Below, in pieces: positions 25,497 through 35,609 of a stretch of DNA of 64,000 bases; the stretch's first letter is position 1, and each line of letters starts with the position of its first letter. Position numbers and translations under genes: made by a program. The DNA lies in NCBI RefSeq assembly GCF_900111075.1, contig NZ_FOFZ01000003.1, positions 336,556 through 400,555 of the forward strand, given 5' to 3'. The stretch is from Flavobacterium frigoris (GTDB lineage: Bacteria; Bacteroidota; Bacteroidia; Flavobacteriales; Flavobacteriaceae). The notes below the pieces were generated by a model. It saw only the letters and a program-made list of their open reading frames with translations, made no database searches and was not told the origin of the DNA.

Positions 25497-26867
25497 ATGA
25501 AAAAAGCATTCACAATAGTAGTGACAATAGTATGTTTTTCAGTGTATTCACAACAAAAATCAATGAGCTTAACTGCTGAAGATGTAATAAACAACAAGCT
25601 AACAAATTCACTTAAAATAGTAGAAGAAAAAAGTATCGATATTCCAATTTACAAAGATACATTGGTGGAGACCAGGGATTACAAAGAGATGTTTGCGGAG
25701 TTGAATCGATATAAAAAAGAGTATGACCAATGGTTAAAATTAAAAAAAAGCAATGAAGCATTCAACGCTGATATTAAAACAATTATAAACAATCTAGAAA
25801 CTTATAGTAAGTCAAAAGAGAAATATGAAACAACAAAACCGCTGATTGATGAAGCACAGCATTTAATACTGAAAAATAAAATTTACTATCACGATCGCTA
25901 TGGCAGAACCAACAATGAGCTCATTATACTTTCCCCTAATGGTAAGAAACCTCAAAAAACAAGGACTTTATTTGATACCCCGGATTATGAAACTCCACTT
26001 GAAAGATGTCTTTTTTATTGTAAATCAATAAAAAAGCTGGAAGAACCTTATAAAGACTTACGTGTCATCAGATATCAGGAATTTGAAAAACAATTAGCTG
26101 CTACACAACAATTCGAAACGATTCGAGTGCCAAGCAATAAAACTGTTATGGCAAAACGTTTACTACGGGTCGATACTGCAATTATACAAGAATCTGAACT
26201 TATTGGAACTTTTACTATTTCCGAATCAAAATATGCCGTTTTACTCGAATCAGAAGGTCATGCCAATAACGAACTTATAGAAGTAGCATTATTAAATCCA
26301 AAAGCGACTAAAACAAAAAATATAGGATCTGAAATATTCACAAATGTTGTTACGGGAATAAAGTACTTTTCTGGAAACACGGAAATAGTACAAAACATAG
26401 AATTACAAAAAAAATTAGTAGTAGAGGCACAACAAACCAAGAGAGATTTAAGTAAATATGGGACAGTCTACTATGATAAAGAACGAGAAACAGATATGCT
26501 AAAAATACAAACTGGAGCTCTCAAGCTTTCCAGTTATAATCCAGAGGACATCGCTCAATTTGTTTCAATATACAATTCTTTATATGGTAGATATAGTAGT
26601 GTTTTAAATCAAATGCTTGCGCATATATCCATACTTAAAAAGTATTATACACTTCATAGGGTACAAGGTAGAAATATGTCACAAACTAATATAAATGCCT
26701 GGATTAAAGCGGTTAAATCAGCAGTACCAATAAGGACATCAATGCAAGGAATTATTATGAATGAGCATTTTGGTGATTTCGGTTTTTATCCAAATTTGAA
26801 ATACGAAGGAAGGCATGAAGATTTTGATTTATACTACAATGCTTCGTTGAGTATATTGGGACTTTAA
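25497..26867 (+). CDS. Secreted/periplasmic hypothetical protein (456 aa)
   Basis: The start at 25497 is chosen over the ATG at 25452 because it gives a clean signal peptide: MKKAFTIVVTIVCFSVYSQQ. The mature protein is helical and charged, with coiled-coil stretches (for example residues 60-110) and a C-terminal FGDFGFYPNLKYEGRH region. No enzyme motif is seen. It is the last gene of the accessory run beginning at 24237. It is probably exported to the periplasm or cell surface; the function is unknown. Confidence 0.7.
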   Translation: MKKAFTIVVTIVCFSVYSQQKSMSLTAEDVINNKLTNSLKIVEEKSIDIPIYKDTLVETRDYKEMFAELNRYKKEYDQWLKLKKSNEAFNADIKTIINNLETYSKSKEKYETTKPLIDEAQHLILKNKIYYHDRYGRTNNELIILSPNGKKPQKTRTLFDTPDYETPLERCLFYCKSIKKLEEPYKDLRVIRYQEFEKQLAATQQFETIRVPSNKTVMAKRLLRVDTAIIQESELIGTFTISESKYAVLLESEGHANNELIEVALLNPKATKTKNIGSEIFTNVVTGIKYFSGNTEIVQNIELQKKLVVEAQQTKRDLSKYGTVYYDKERETDMLKIQTGALKLSSYNPEDIAQFVSIYNSLYGRYSSVLNQMLAHISILKKYYTLHRVQGRNMSQTNINAWIKAVKSAVPIRTSMQGIIMNEHFGDFGFYPNLKYEGRHEDFDLYYNASLSILGL

Positions 26868-27011
26868 ATGCTACGCTTGTTAAAATTAGACGACCTAATT
26901 GATTAAAAAATGATTTGAATTCATGTATTTTTACAAACACACATACAGTTTATATCAAATTGGTTTTCCATAAAAAAAAGAAAAAAATTGTATTTAAGAT
27001 AAATAGAGAAT

Positions 27012-28082
27012 ATGACAATTGAAAATAAACCCAAAGTAACATTTAGATTGTATAATCAACTAAATTCAAGTTATTTTAACGTAATAGAAGGAAATGATGA
27101 AACAAAACAAACAAAAGGTTTAGGTATTGTTCTTTCTAAATCAGAAATAGCCTTAAAGATGTTTCTACAACTGCCAAAAATTAAAAAAGCAGTTTCAATC
27201 GATTTAAGTAGATATGATAGGGTAATCGTCAATTGTGAACTCATTTCGAAAAGCATAAACAAATATAGAATTGATATTTTAATCCGTTTTTATCATAAAA
27301 ATATTTTATTGAAAGCAATTATCATTGAAGCAAAAAGTATTAATAAAAACATCAATTTTCTTGGCGCTAAAAAACAATTAGATAATTACTTAGATAATAA
27401 TTTTTTTAATGAATTATCAAAAATTAATAAAAAGGACATTCTCAAAATCGTGTTAACTAAATACGATAGTATTTCAAATAACAGTGATACTATATCAATG
27501 GCTTGGGATGAAATTTTTTCAATGCTTTATCACAATAAAAATGAAGATGAACTAATCAATGATTACTTTAATTTTTTAATTAATATAAACGGAACCATGA
27601 AATTTTACGAAAAAGAAGTCTATTCCATTCCTTCAGCAAAATGGTCTAAAGAGGCAATTGATAAATTTTTTATATATGAATGTCCCAATAAGGGAAAATA
27701 TGTAATAAAGCAAAAACCACTATATATCACTTTTAGAGAAAGTGGTGGCGGTGAAATGAAAAAATTATACAAAATAGAAGATATTATAATATTTAACCCA
27801 TGTAATAACTATGATGATTTGATGGAGTCTGATAGTTACGATGAAAATATAAAAGAAAGAATCCAAGAATATTTTCAATATATGTGGGATAACAAAATCT
27901 GGAATGATAATAAAAAACCAGACGAAGAAAAGCAGTTTTTTATTTTATCAAAAACTAATAACATTCAACTTGAACACAGTCCAAAGCCACAAAAAAACAA
28001 CTCTTTTAGAGCATATTATGAATTATCAGATATTTTGAAAAACAAGATCGTAAATGCAACAGATATTCTTGAAGATATATAA
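27012..28082 (+). CDS. PD-(D/E)xK nuclease-like protein (HsdR_N type)
   Basis: A 356-residue soluble protein. Residues ~82-130 show RIDILIRFYHKN, then LKAIIIEAKSINKN: D...E-x-K, the catalytic arrangement of the type I restriction subunit N-terminal nuclease family. A helix with a QLDNYL motif, which in this family follows the lysine, is also present. The remaining 200 residues are unassigned and lysine-rich. The gene stands alone, 144 bases after the secreted protein. It may be a nuclease effector or a solitary modification-dependent enzyme; no partner is visible. Confidence 0.65.
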   Translation: MTIENKPKVTFRLYNQLNSSYFNVIEGNDETKQTKGLGIVLSKSEIALKMFLQLPKIKKAVSIDLSRYDRVIVNCELISKSINKYRIDILIRFYHKNILLKAIIIEAKSINKNINFLGAKKQLDNYLDNNFFNELSKINKKDILKIVLTKYDSISNNSDTISMAWDEIFSMLYHNKNEDELINDYFNFLININGTMKFYEKEVYSIPSAKWSKEAIDKFFIYECPNKGKYVIKQKPLYITFRESGGGEMKKLYKIEDIIIFNPCNNYDDLMESDSYDENIKERIQEYFQYMWDNKIWNDNKKPDEEKQFFILSKTNNIQLEHSPKPQKNNSFRAYYELSDILKNKIVNATDILEDI

Positions 28083-28197
28083 ATAGCTTTTACCTGCTGC
28101 GAAGGAAATAAGATAAATTAGTATAAAAAAAACATAAACGAGGACAACAACAAAGATTAGTTTTTAAGTCTAATCTTTAACTTTAGATAAAATTATT

Positions 28198-28698
28198 ATG
28201 AACATCCTATTCCTACACGGACTTGAGAGTAAATTAAGTCCCGAAAAAAGAACAATTCTGGAAAAGTACGGTGCTGTTATTGCACCCTACTTAGATTATA
28301 AATCCAATCCAAATATGATTCAGCATTTATTCGATACGTATCAAACGCAAAATATCAATGTAATAATAGGCAGCAGCATGGGCGGTTTTGCAGGCTATCA
28401 TTTAGCCAACAATTTAGGTGTTGGTGCTTTGTTATACAACCCGGCATTGCCGTATATAGGTACTATTGAACAAATAGTTCCTGTAAACATAGCTATGAAT
28501 CAATCTTTATTTATGCGAATTGTTTTAGGCGGTCAGGATACCGTTATCAAGGCGAAAGACAATTTGACTTTTTTTGCACAAAATATTGCTGCTAAAACAG
28601 ATTATACCATCGCAATAAAAAAGGACTTAGCACATCAAATTCCAGTTGCTGTTTTTGAAGAGGAAACAAAATCGTTTTTTAAGGAACTTTGCTATTAA
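28198..28698 (+). CDS. YqiA-like alpha/beta-hydrolase esterase
   Basis: A 166-residue compact hydrolase. It begins NILFLHGLES (HG oxyanion turn), has GSSMGGF (nucleophile elbow G-x-S-x-G with the catalytic serine), an LGGQD segment that carries the acid and a late LAHQIP that probably holds the histidine. Size and layout match the YqiA/UPF0227 group of small esterases. It lies 116 bases after the nuclease-like gene and appears to be housekeeping-type cargo. Confidence 0.8.
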   Translation: MNILFLHGLESKLSPEKRTILEKYGAVIAPYLDYKSNPNMIQHLFDTYQTQNINVIIGSSMGGFAGYHLANNLGVGALLYNPALPYIGTIEQIVPVNIAMNQSLFMRIVLGGQDTVIKAKDNLTFFAQNIAAKTDYTIAIKKDLAHQIPVAVFEEETKSFFKELCY

Positions 28699-29002
28699 AT
28701 AGTACTTTTATAAAAAATGAATTTAAAAAATGGCAATCTGAAAAAAAATCCGATGCCATTCTATTCGTGCGAAGTTGTTCCATTTAAATAGGAATTAAAC
28801 CAATAATGGTACCGAGATTATTAAGATAAAAAATTCAAATTATTGTCTGAAATTCCTAAAACAAGTACCCTTTTACCAGTATAAGGTCTCGAACTAGTTA
28901 TGTAAAAAAGGCAAAGACATTGTAAATTTTGGCAGAAAAACATTTGAATAAATCAAAATATCGCTTCACAAAATCATTTCATTTCTTTAAAAACCACAAC
29001 CA
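28699..29002. other. Intergenic region before the WYL regulator
   Basis: These 304 bases contain no gene or hairpin I can support. The region presumably holds the regulator's promoter; no confident promoter motif was identified. Confidence 0.4.
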
Positions 29003-29905
29003 ATGTCCAAAAAACAGTTCATCAAACGACATCATTTAATTATCAATAAGTTACGATCCAATCCTTGCTCTTTTAAAGAGCTGCAAAACTATTTAGTAAA
29101 ACATTCAATAGATGAAGAGGAAAATTATGCAATCTCAAAGCGTACGTATGACCGTGATATAATTGAAATACGGGAAATTTATAAAATCGAAATTGAATAT
29201 AAACGTTCTCAAAATAGATATGAAATAGTGTCTGATGCCGATGAGGTTAAAACGGATAGAATTATCGAATCCTTTCAGATATTCAATGCTTTAAGTATTT
29301 CGGACTCTGTTTCCAATCATATAATTATTGAAAAGAGGAAAGCGATTGGAGCCGAAAACATGCATGCTTTATTACATGCAATAAAAAATAAATTGGAGAT
29401 ACAATTTACGCATGAGAAATTTTGGAAAGCGAATAATGAAAAGAAAACACGTACTGTTTATCCTATAGCTTTAAAGGAAGCTCGAAACCGTTGGTATTTA
29501 ATAGCTCAAGAAACAAAAGAGGGTGTTTTCAAAACATTTGGCCTAGACCGCATGTCTAATGTAGATATAAGCAGGAAAAAATTTGAAGCTCCACAAAATT
29601 TCGAACCAACAGAAAAATTCAAATATTCTTTTGGCATCGTCTCTGACGGGACAAAACCCGAAAAAATTAAGCTTTGGCTTTCACACGGTCAGGCCGATTA
29701 CATAAAATCACTTCCATTACACCATTCTCAAAAAATCGTTTCGGAAAACGAAAAAGAGTGTATTATGGAACTATTCTTGAGTCCAACCTATGATTTCATA
29801 ATGGAATTACTTTCCATGGGTCAGGAGGTAAAAGTTTTGGAGCCGGAAAGTCTCAAAATCAAAATGATTCAAATGCTGGAGGCAACATTAAAACGATATA
29901 AATAA
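29003..29905 (+). CDS. WYL-domain transcriptional regulator
   Basis: A 300-residue protein with an N-terminal helix-turn-helix (~1-65, with ISKRTYDRDIIEIREIY) and a WYL domain at ~130-200 that includes ARNRWYLIAQE and FGLDRMSNV. A C-terminal WCX-like region follows. WYL proteins bind ligands such as nucleic-acid fragments or nucleotides and often repress defence operons. It is the last gene before the large array at 30396, with 490 bases between them, so I infer it controls that array, though it could act on its own gene. Confidence 0.88.
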   Translation: MSKKQFIKRHHLIINKLRSNPCSFKELQNYLVKHSIDEEENYAISKRTYDRDIIEIREIYKIEIEYKRSQNRYEIVSDADEVKTDRIIESFQIFNALSISDSVSNHIIIEKRKAIGAENMHALLHAIKNKLEIQFTHEKFWKANNEKKTRTVYPIALKEARNRWYLIAQETKEGVFKTFGLDRMSNVDISRKKFEAPQNFEPTEKFKYSFGIVSDGTKPEKIKLWLSHGQADYIKSLPLHHSQKIVSENEKECIMELFLSPTYDFIMELLSMGQEVKVLEPESLKIKMIQMLEATLKRYK

Positions 29906-30395
29906 CATCGGTTGATTTCCCCGGTAATACGATCAATGCAAAATACTAAACCATAAATACATAGAGTTTAGATAAAAAAGTTTTCATAATTCGTAAAACG
30001 CAAATGATCAGCACATTAAATTTATTGGAACTTTTAAATCTATTTACACATCATTAATTCAATATCACTAAAAGTGGGTATTGGAAGTGAAGAAAAATCA
30101 GTGTTAATTTACGTTTTTGCAACCAAACGAGACCAAAGAGAATCAATTGCTATGAAGAATCAAATTGTATATTCCCTTCTAAATACACCTAAATGCGGAA
30201 AACCGTAATGTAAAACCAATCACAAATTCTATTTTTGAACTTCCTAAATTGAAATTATTAAAGTTCTAAATAATGTAGGAAACATGTTCATTTTTTGAAT
30301 AGGTTATCAGGTTAAAAACATTTAGATTTACAAAGTGTCTTTTTGATAACTAAGTCAAAGTAAATATTAAATTATTTAAACAATTCTATCTTTTT
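29906..30395. promoter_or_regulatory. Long leader of the defence array
   Basis: A 490-base, very AT-rich gap without a gene between the WYL regulator and the first array gene. It carries the inverted 22-base motif at 30061-30082 and a TATTTTTG at 30229-30236 that loosely resembles the Bacteroidota TAnnTTTG promoter box, about 160 bases before the start codon. The real promoter is not settled. Confidence 0.4.
30061..30082. repeat. 22-base motif, inverted copy of 17733
   Basis: AATATCACTAAAAGTGGGTATT is the exact reverse complement of 17733-17754. It sits 314 bases before the defence array. Confidence 0.6.
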
Positions 30396-33300
30396 ATGAA
30401 TATTTTCAAAGTACATAATCAAATTATAAGTGACTATAAATCATATATCGAAAGTTTCCTTCTCATCAAAGATCAAAGAATTAAGAACGTAGTTAATAAA
30501 GAATTATCGGGAGGTAAATTATGGCCAGAGCCGCTTATTCAATTCAATCCAACCTTTGAAAAAGGAACTTCAATTAGTGAATTAGTAAAACATAATATCA
30601 TCGACCACAGATTAAATGATGTTTTCAGAGGATATGATTTATATAAACATCAAGTTGAAGCTATAAAAAAGGGTGTTGAAGGAAAAAGTTTTATTGTGAC
30701 TTCGGGGACAGGTTCTGGAAAGTCATTAACTTTTCTAGCAACTATTTTTAGTGATTTATTAAAAAATGAATATACCGCAGGAATAAAGGCAATATTAGTC
30801 TATCCAATGAATGCTTTAATTAATTCTCAAGAGCAAGAAATCGAGAAATATGCTGCCAATTATTTAAAGCATACAGGTAATGAATTTCCATTAACTTTTG
30901 CAAAATATACAGGACAGGAAGCAGGAAATGATAGGATTAATATTAGAGAAACACCACCCGACATTTTACTGACAAATTACATGATGCTGGAGCTTATGAT
31001 GACACGTGCATCAGAAAACTCAATGCGTGCATCAATATTTAAAAACCTAAAGTATTTAGTTTATGATGAATTACATACGTATAGGGGAAGACAAGGTGCA
31101 GATGTATCATTGTTAAATAGAAGAATTCATGCTTCAACCCAAAATGAAATTATTTGTGTTGGTACTTCTGCCACAATGGCTAGTGGAGGAACCATATTGG
31201 AGCAGAAACAAACAATTGCAAATGTTGGAAAACAGATTTTTGATAAAAACTTTGACACATCACAAATTATTGGTGAATATTTAGAAAACACAACCAATTC
31301 CAAGTTTATAAATTTAGGTGAATTAAAAAAGGCACTAAGAGAAGATATAGATTTTAATGATAAACCGGAAAAATTTATTTCTAGTCCAATAGCAGTTTGG
31401 TTAGAAAATAGAATTGCTTTAAATGTTTTAGATGACGGTTACGTTCAAAGGGCCAAACCTCTTACTCTTCAAGATATTGCTAGCAAACTATCAGAGGATA
31501 GTGGTTATGATCTATCGTTATGCAAAGATAAATTGGTTCAATTCTTACAATGGACTGAAGCTTTAAATGAAGAAGCCTCCAAAATGGAAAATAGAAAAAG
31601 CTATCTTCCTTTTAAATTCCATCAATTTATTGCACAAACAGGAAACGTTTCTGTAACATTAGACAATCCTGCAAATAGAGAGATAACACTAGATAATACT
31701 CTTTATATAAGGGATGAAAAGACTAATGAAGAGTTACATGTCTACCCTGTTCTTTTCAGTCGTTATTCCGGTCATGAATTTATTTGTGTAAAAAAAGAGT
31801 ACGATTCTGGCAAATTATTACCAAGATTACCAAGTGATTTACCCCAAAAAATATCAAAACAATCATTAAAAGGGAATAAAGAATTAGGAACGAAAAAAAG
31901 AGAGTTAGGATGGCTTGATTTTCCTGACGGTTACATACTATTTGATAATGGCAGTGATATATGGAGCGACGATAAAATTATAGACTTACCAGAAACATGG
32001 AAAACAAAATCTGATGAAACTAAACTTGATAATTTTTACGAAACCAAGATTCCTCAACAAATTTGGATAGATAAAAAAGGTAATTTTACTGAAAATGAAG
32101 ATAAATCCAAACAACTTGCTTGGTTTATACCATGTCATCTATTGCTAGACCCGACATCTGGTGTCATTTTCGATTCAAAAATACATGAGTTTACAAAATT
32201 AATGCGATTAGGTAATGAAGGACGTAGTACAGCTACAACTATTACGGCATTAAGTACAATCAAAGCATTAAATGAACAAGGATTAGACGCAAGTCTACAA
32301 AAACTTTTAAGCTTTACGGATAACAGACAAGATGCATCATTGCAATCAGGTCACTTCAATGACTTCATTTCTACAGTTCAACTAAGATCTGCTATATATT
32401 ATGCATTAAAAGAAACTCCAGAAGGACTAAATGCTAGTAACATAGCAAATCGAGCAGCAATAATGCTAAATCTGAAAGAATTGGAATATGCGAGAAGGCC
32501 TGCTGATAATCCAAAATATCCAGATGAAAAAAATAAGGAAATGCTCGAAGAGTATTTATTTACAAGAATTATATACGATTTAAGAAGAGGTTGGAGATAT
32601 AATACACCCAATCTGGAACAATGTGCTTTATTAAAAATTGATTATAAAACAATTGATCAATTAGCCCGTGATGATGATGAATGGCAGAATATATTATTAC
32701 TGAATAATCTTTCATTTGAAGAAAGGTTAGATATACTAAACCAAATAATAACATATTTTAGAACCTCATATGCTTTAGATCATCGAAAATTAGAAGATAC
32801 TAAAAGAGCAGAATTAGCCAATGAAATAAAAGACCGACTAAAAACTGATAGTAATTGGTGTTTAGATGAAAACGAAAAAATTGAAGCTCCTGTCACCTTA
32901 ATTCCAAGGGGAGTTGGAAAAACACCTTATGGTATTGAAGTTGCTGGATGTGGTCATTTAAGTGCGTTGGGGAAATATTTCAAAAGACAATTTATTAAGC
33001 ATATGGGTGAATTGCCTTTTAGAGGTGACGAACTATCTGATTATATGGTGCAGATTTATGAAATCATGAAATCGGCGCAAATACTACACAATATTGAAAT
33101 TAAAGGCAGCAGAGGAACAGTCCAAGGATATCGACTTAGATTAGATCAAGTGGTTTGGAAATTAGGAGATGAAAAAACTGTTGAGATAGACAAGGTTCGT
33201 ATTAATGCAATTGAAGAAATAGAAATAGCTCCTAACAAATATTTTCAAAACTATTATAAAGTAAATTATTCTAGTTTGAATAAGAATATATACGGTGCCG

Positions 33301-35609
33301 AACATACTGGACAATTACCTTCCGCAGAAAGACAACAACGCGAAATTGATTTTAGAGCTGGTAAAATATCAGCCTTATTTTGTTCTCCAACTATGGAGTT
33401 AGGAATTGATATCAGTAGCATGAATGTGGTGCACATGAGAAACGTCCCACCAGGTCCAGCTAATTATGCACAACGTAGTGGTCGTGCGGGTCGTAGCGGA
33501 CAAACAGCTTTAGTGATGACTTACTGTTCTAACAGTTCTCCTCACGATAGAAATTACTTCCAAAACGCTTCAGAAATGGTAGCAGGTGTCGTAGCAGCCC
33601 CAAAATTAGATCTGTCCAATCAAGAATTAATTGAGTCACATTTGAATGCCTATATTTTTATGGAACTAGGATTAACACAAGTTAAAACCTCAGTAGCTGA
33701 AATATTAAATTTAGAGCAAACTCACGAATTACCTGTTAAGGAAGAAATTAAAACGTATATCTTAAATCAGATTCAAGAGAAAAAACATATCTGGATAGCA
33801 CAATTCAAAAAAACATTAGTCAACATATTACCAGAATTAGAACAGAGCACTTGGTATTCAGAAAAGAAATTAGAAATTCAAGCAATTAAATATTTTGAAC
33901 ACTTAGACAATAGTTTTAAACGTTGGAGAGAATTATATCGAAATGCCAATCGACTTATTGAAAAAGCTCGAATTGCGATGGACGACCCCTCGATTAAGTC
34001 GGGTGGACAAGTAAAAAAGAATGCCAACAGAGACCACTTTTTAGCACAAAGACAAAGAGAGTTATTACTCAATGATACTGCTAATTACTCATCACAATCA
34101 GAGTTTTATATTTTCAGATATTTAGCTGCTGAAGGATTTTTACCAGGGTATAACTTTACTAGATTACCAGTAAGAACATTTATTGGAAATCGAGACAAAG
34201 GAGAGTTTATCTCACGACCTCGTTTCATTGCTTTAAAAGAATTTGGTCCTAACAATCTTATTTATCACATGGGTAACAAGTACCGTGTGAATAGAATGAT
34301 GTTGAATGATACTGAAAATGTTTTACACAAATTAAAAATTAGTAAAACAACGGGTTATGTCTTTTTAGACCAGGAAGGCGTAAGCATAAACAATGACCCA
34401 ATTACTAATTTAGAATTGAATACGGATGAAAGGGTTGAAATGAAATCAAACATTTTAGAACTATCCGAAAGTCAAACAAAATTAATGGAACGAATTTCTT
34501 CTCAAGAAGAAGAACGTGCCTCTTCAGGATATGATATTGAACAATACTTTTCTTTCTCTGGTGGAATTAGAAATACACAAAAATGCCAACTTTCATATGA
34601 TGGAGACTTATTATTAGAATTGAGATACGGTCCATCAGCAAGGCTATTGCAATTAAACCGTAAATGGAGACGTTCAAAACCAGGTGATGAAAACGGATAC
34701 AACATCGGATTAAATACAGGTTTTTGGAAGAACCCTTCGGAAGAAGAAAAGGAACCAGAAAAAGATCCAATCAAAAGAGTGCATGTTTATGCAACAGACA
34801 TTGCAGATGTGTTATACATTCAACCTGTAAAAACACTAGGTTTGGATGAGGATGGAGTTATTACACTTACATATGCCATTAAAAGAGCAATAGAAAAAGA
34901 ATTTCAAATTGAAGAAAGTGAACTAGGGGCTTGGAATATGGGCTCTGGTGAACATGCCAATATATTATTATTTGAAGCAGCGGAAAGTAGTTTAGGGGTT
35001 CTTTCTGAACTGACTAAAAATCCAGACAAATTAAAAAAGGTATTTGCTGAAGCATATAAAACATGCTATTACAATCCTGAGACAAGAGAAGATGATAAAC
35101 CTGAAGCTTTACGTGCTTCTTATGATGACTTATTATCTTATTACAATCAAAGACACCATGAAATAATTGATCGAACTTTAATTAAAAAACCATTAGAGTT
35201 ATTAATGGATGCTTCGGTGGAAATAAGTAAAAACGAGCAACAAAATTACCATAAGCAGTTTGAATTTTTAAAAGCAGCTTACGATAAAAATTCAACAACC
35301 GAATTAAAATTCATTCAGTATTTATACAACAAAGGATTAGCATTGCCTGATAAAGCACAATACAATCTAAAAGAATATTACATATCTGCAGATTTTGTTT
35401 ATGATAATGTAGATGTAGGAACACAAACCTTTGTTTTTGTGGACGGTTCGGTGCATGATAAAGAAGAAGTTAAAGAAAAAGACAGAAAACAACGAGGATT
35501 ATTAGCCGATGCAGGTTACGACGTAATAGTTTGGCGATACGACCAAAACTTAGACGAAGCCATTGCTAACCGAAAAGATATTTTCAGAAAAGTTATAGAA
35601 AATGAATAA
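30396..35609 (+). CDS. DISARM-like DUF1998 helicase with C-terminal nuclease-like domain
   Basis: A 1737-residue protein. The helicase core has Walker A SGTGSGKS at ~104-111, DELHTYRG (Walker B of the YprA/Mrf group) at ~223, FTDNRQDASLQ at ~645 and the motif VI RSGRAGRSG near 1027. A DUF1998-like region lies at ~1500-1620 (ILLFEAAESSLGVL), but its usual zinc cysteines (CYDC-type) read SYDD, so zinc binding is probably lost. The final ~85 residues (ADFVYDN, FVFVDGSVHD, AGYDVIVW) resemble a Vsr/DUF559-type PD-(D/E)xK nuclease. DISARM uses DrmA and DrmB of this kind; here the functions seem fused. It overlaps the next gene by 8 bases. Confidence 0.85.
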   Translation: MNIFKVHNQIISDYKSYIESFLLIKDQRIKNVVNKELSGGKLWPEPLIQFNPTFEKGTSISELVKHNIIDHRLNDVFRGYDLYKHQVEAIKKGVEGKSFIVTSGTGSGKSLTFLATIFSDLLKNEYTAGIKAILVYPMNALINSQEQEIEKYAANYLKHTGNEFPLTFAKYTGQEAGNDRINIRETPPDILLTNYMMLELMMTRASENSMRASIFKNLKYLVYDELHTYRGRQGADVSLLNRRIHASTQNEIICVGTSATMASGGTILEQKQTIANVGKQIFDKNFDTSQIIGEYLENTTNSKFINLGELKKALREDIDFNDKPEKFISSPIAVWLENRIALNVLDDGYVQRAKPLTLQDIASKLSEDSGYDLSLCKDKLVQFLQWTEALNEEASKMENRKSYLPFKFHQFIAQTGNVSVTLDNPANREITLDNTLYIRDEKTNEELHVYPVLFSRYSGHEFICVKKEYDSGKLLPRLPSDLPQKISKQSLKGNKELGTKKRELGWLDFPDGYILFDNGSDIWSDDKIIDLPETWKTKSDETKLDNFYETKIPQQIWIDKKGNFTENEDKSKQLAWFIPCHLLLDPTSGVIFDSKIHEFTKLMRLGNEGRSTATTITALSTIKALNEQGLDASLQKLLSFTDNRQDASLQSGHFNDFISTVQLRSAIYYALKETPEGLNASNIANRAAIMLNLKELEYARRPADNPKYPDEKNKEMLEEYLFTRIIYDLRRGWRYNTPNLEQCALLKIDYKTIDQLARDDDEWQNILLLNNLSFEERLDILNQIITYFRTSYALDHRKLEDTKRAELANEIKDRLKTDSNWCLDENEKIEAPVTLIPRGVGKTPYGIEVAGCGHLSALGKYFKRQFIKHMGELPFRGDELSDYMVQIYEIMKSAQILHNIEIKGSRGTVQGYRLRLDQVVWKLGDEKTVEIDKVRINAIEEIEIAPNKYFQNYYKVNYSSLNKNIYGAEHTGQLPSAERQQREIDFRAGKISALFCSPTMELGIDISSMNVVHMRNVPPGPANYAQRSGRAGRSGQTALVMTYCSNSSPHDRNYFQNASEMVAGVVAAPKLDLSNQELIESHLNAYIFMELGLTQVKTSVAEILNLEQTHELPVKEEIKTYILNQIQEKKHIWIAQFKKTLVNILPELEQSTWYSEKKLEIQAIKYFEHLDNSFKRWRELYRNANRLIEKARIAMDDPSIKSGGQVKKNANRDHFLAQRQRELLLNDTANYSSQSEFYIFRYLAAEGFLPGYNFTRLPVRTFIGNRDKGEFISRPRFIALKEFGPNNLIYHMGNKYRVNRMMLNDTENVLHKLKISKTTGYVFLDQEGVSINNDPITNLELNTDERVEMKSNILELSESQTKLMERISSQEEERASSGYDIEQYFSFSGGIRNTQKCQLSYDGDLLLELRYGPSARLLQLNRKWRRSKPGDENGYNIGLNTGFWKNPSEEEKEPEKDPIKRVHVYATDIADVLYIQPVKTLGLDEDGVITLTYAIKRAIEKEFQIEESELGAWNMGSGEHANILLFEAAESSLGVLSELTKNPDKLKKVFAEAYKTCYYNPETREDDKPEALRASYDDLLSYYNQRHHEIIDRTLIKKPLELLMDASVEISKNEQQNYHKQFEFLKAAYDKNSTTELKFIQYLYNKGLALPDKAQYNLKEYYISADFVYDNVDVGTQTFVFVDGSVHDKEEVKEKDRKQRGLLADAGYDVIVWRYDQNLDEAIANRKDIFRKVIENE

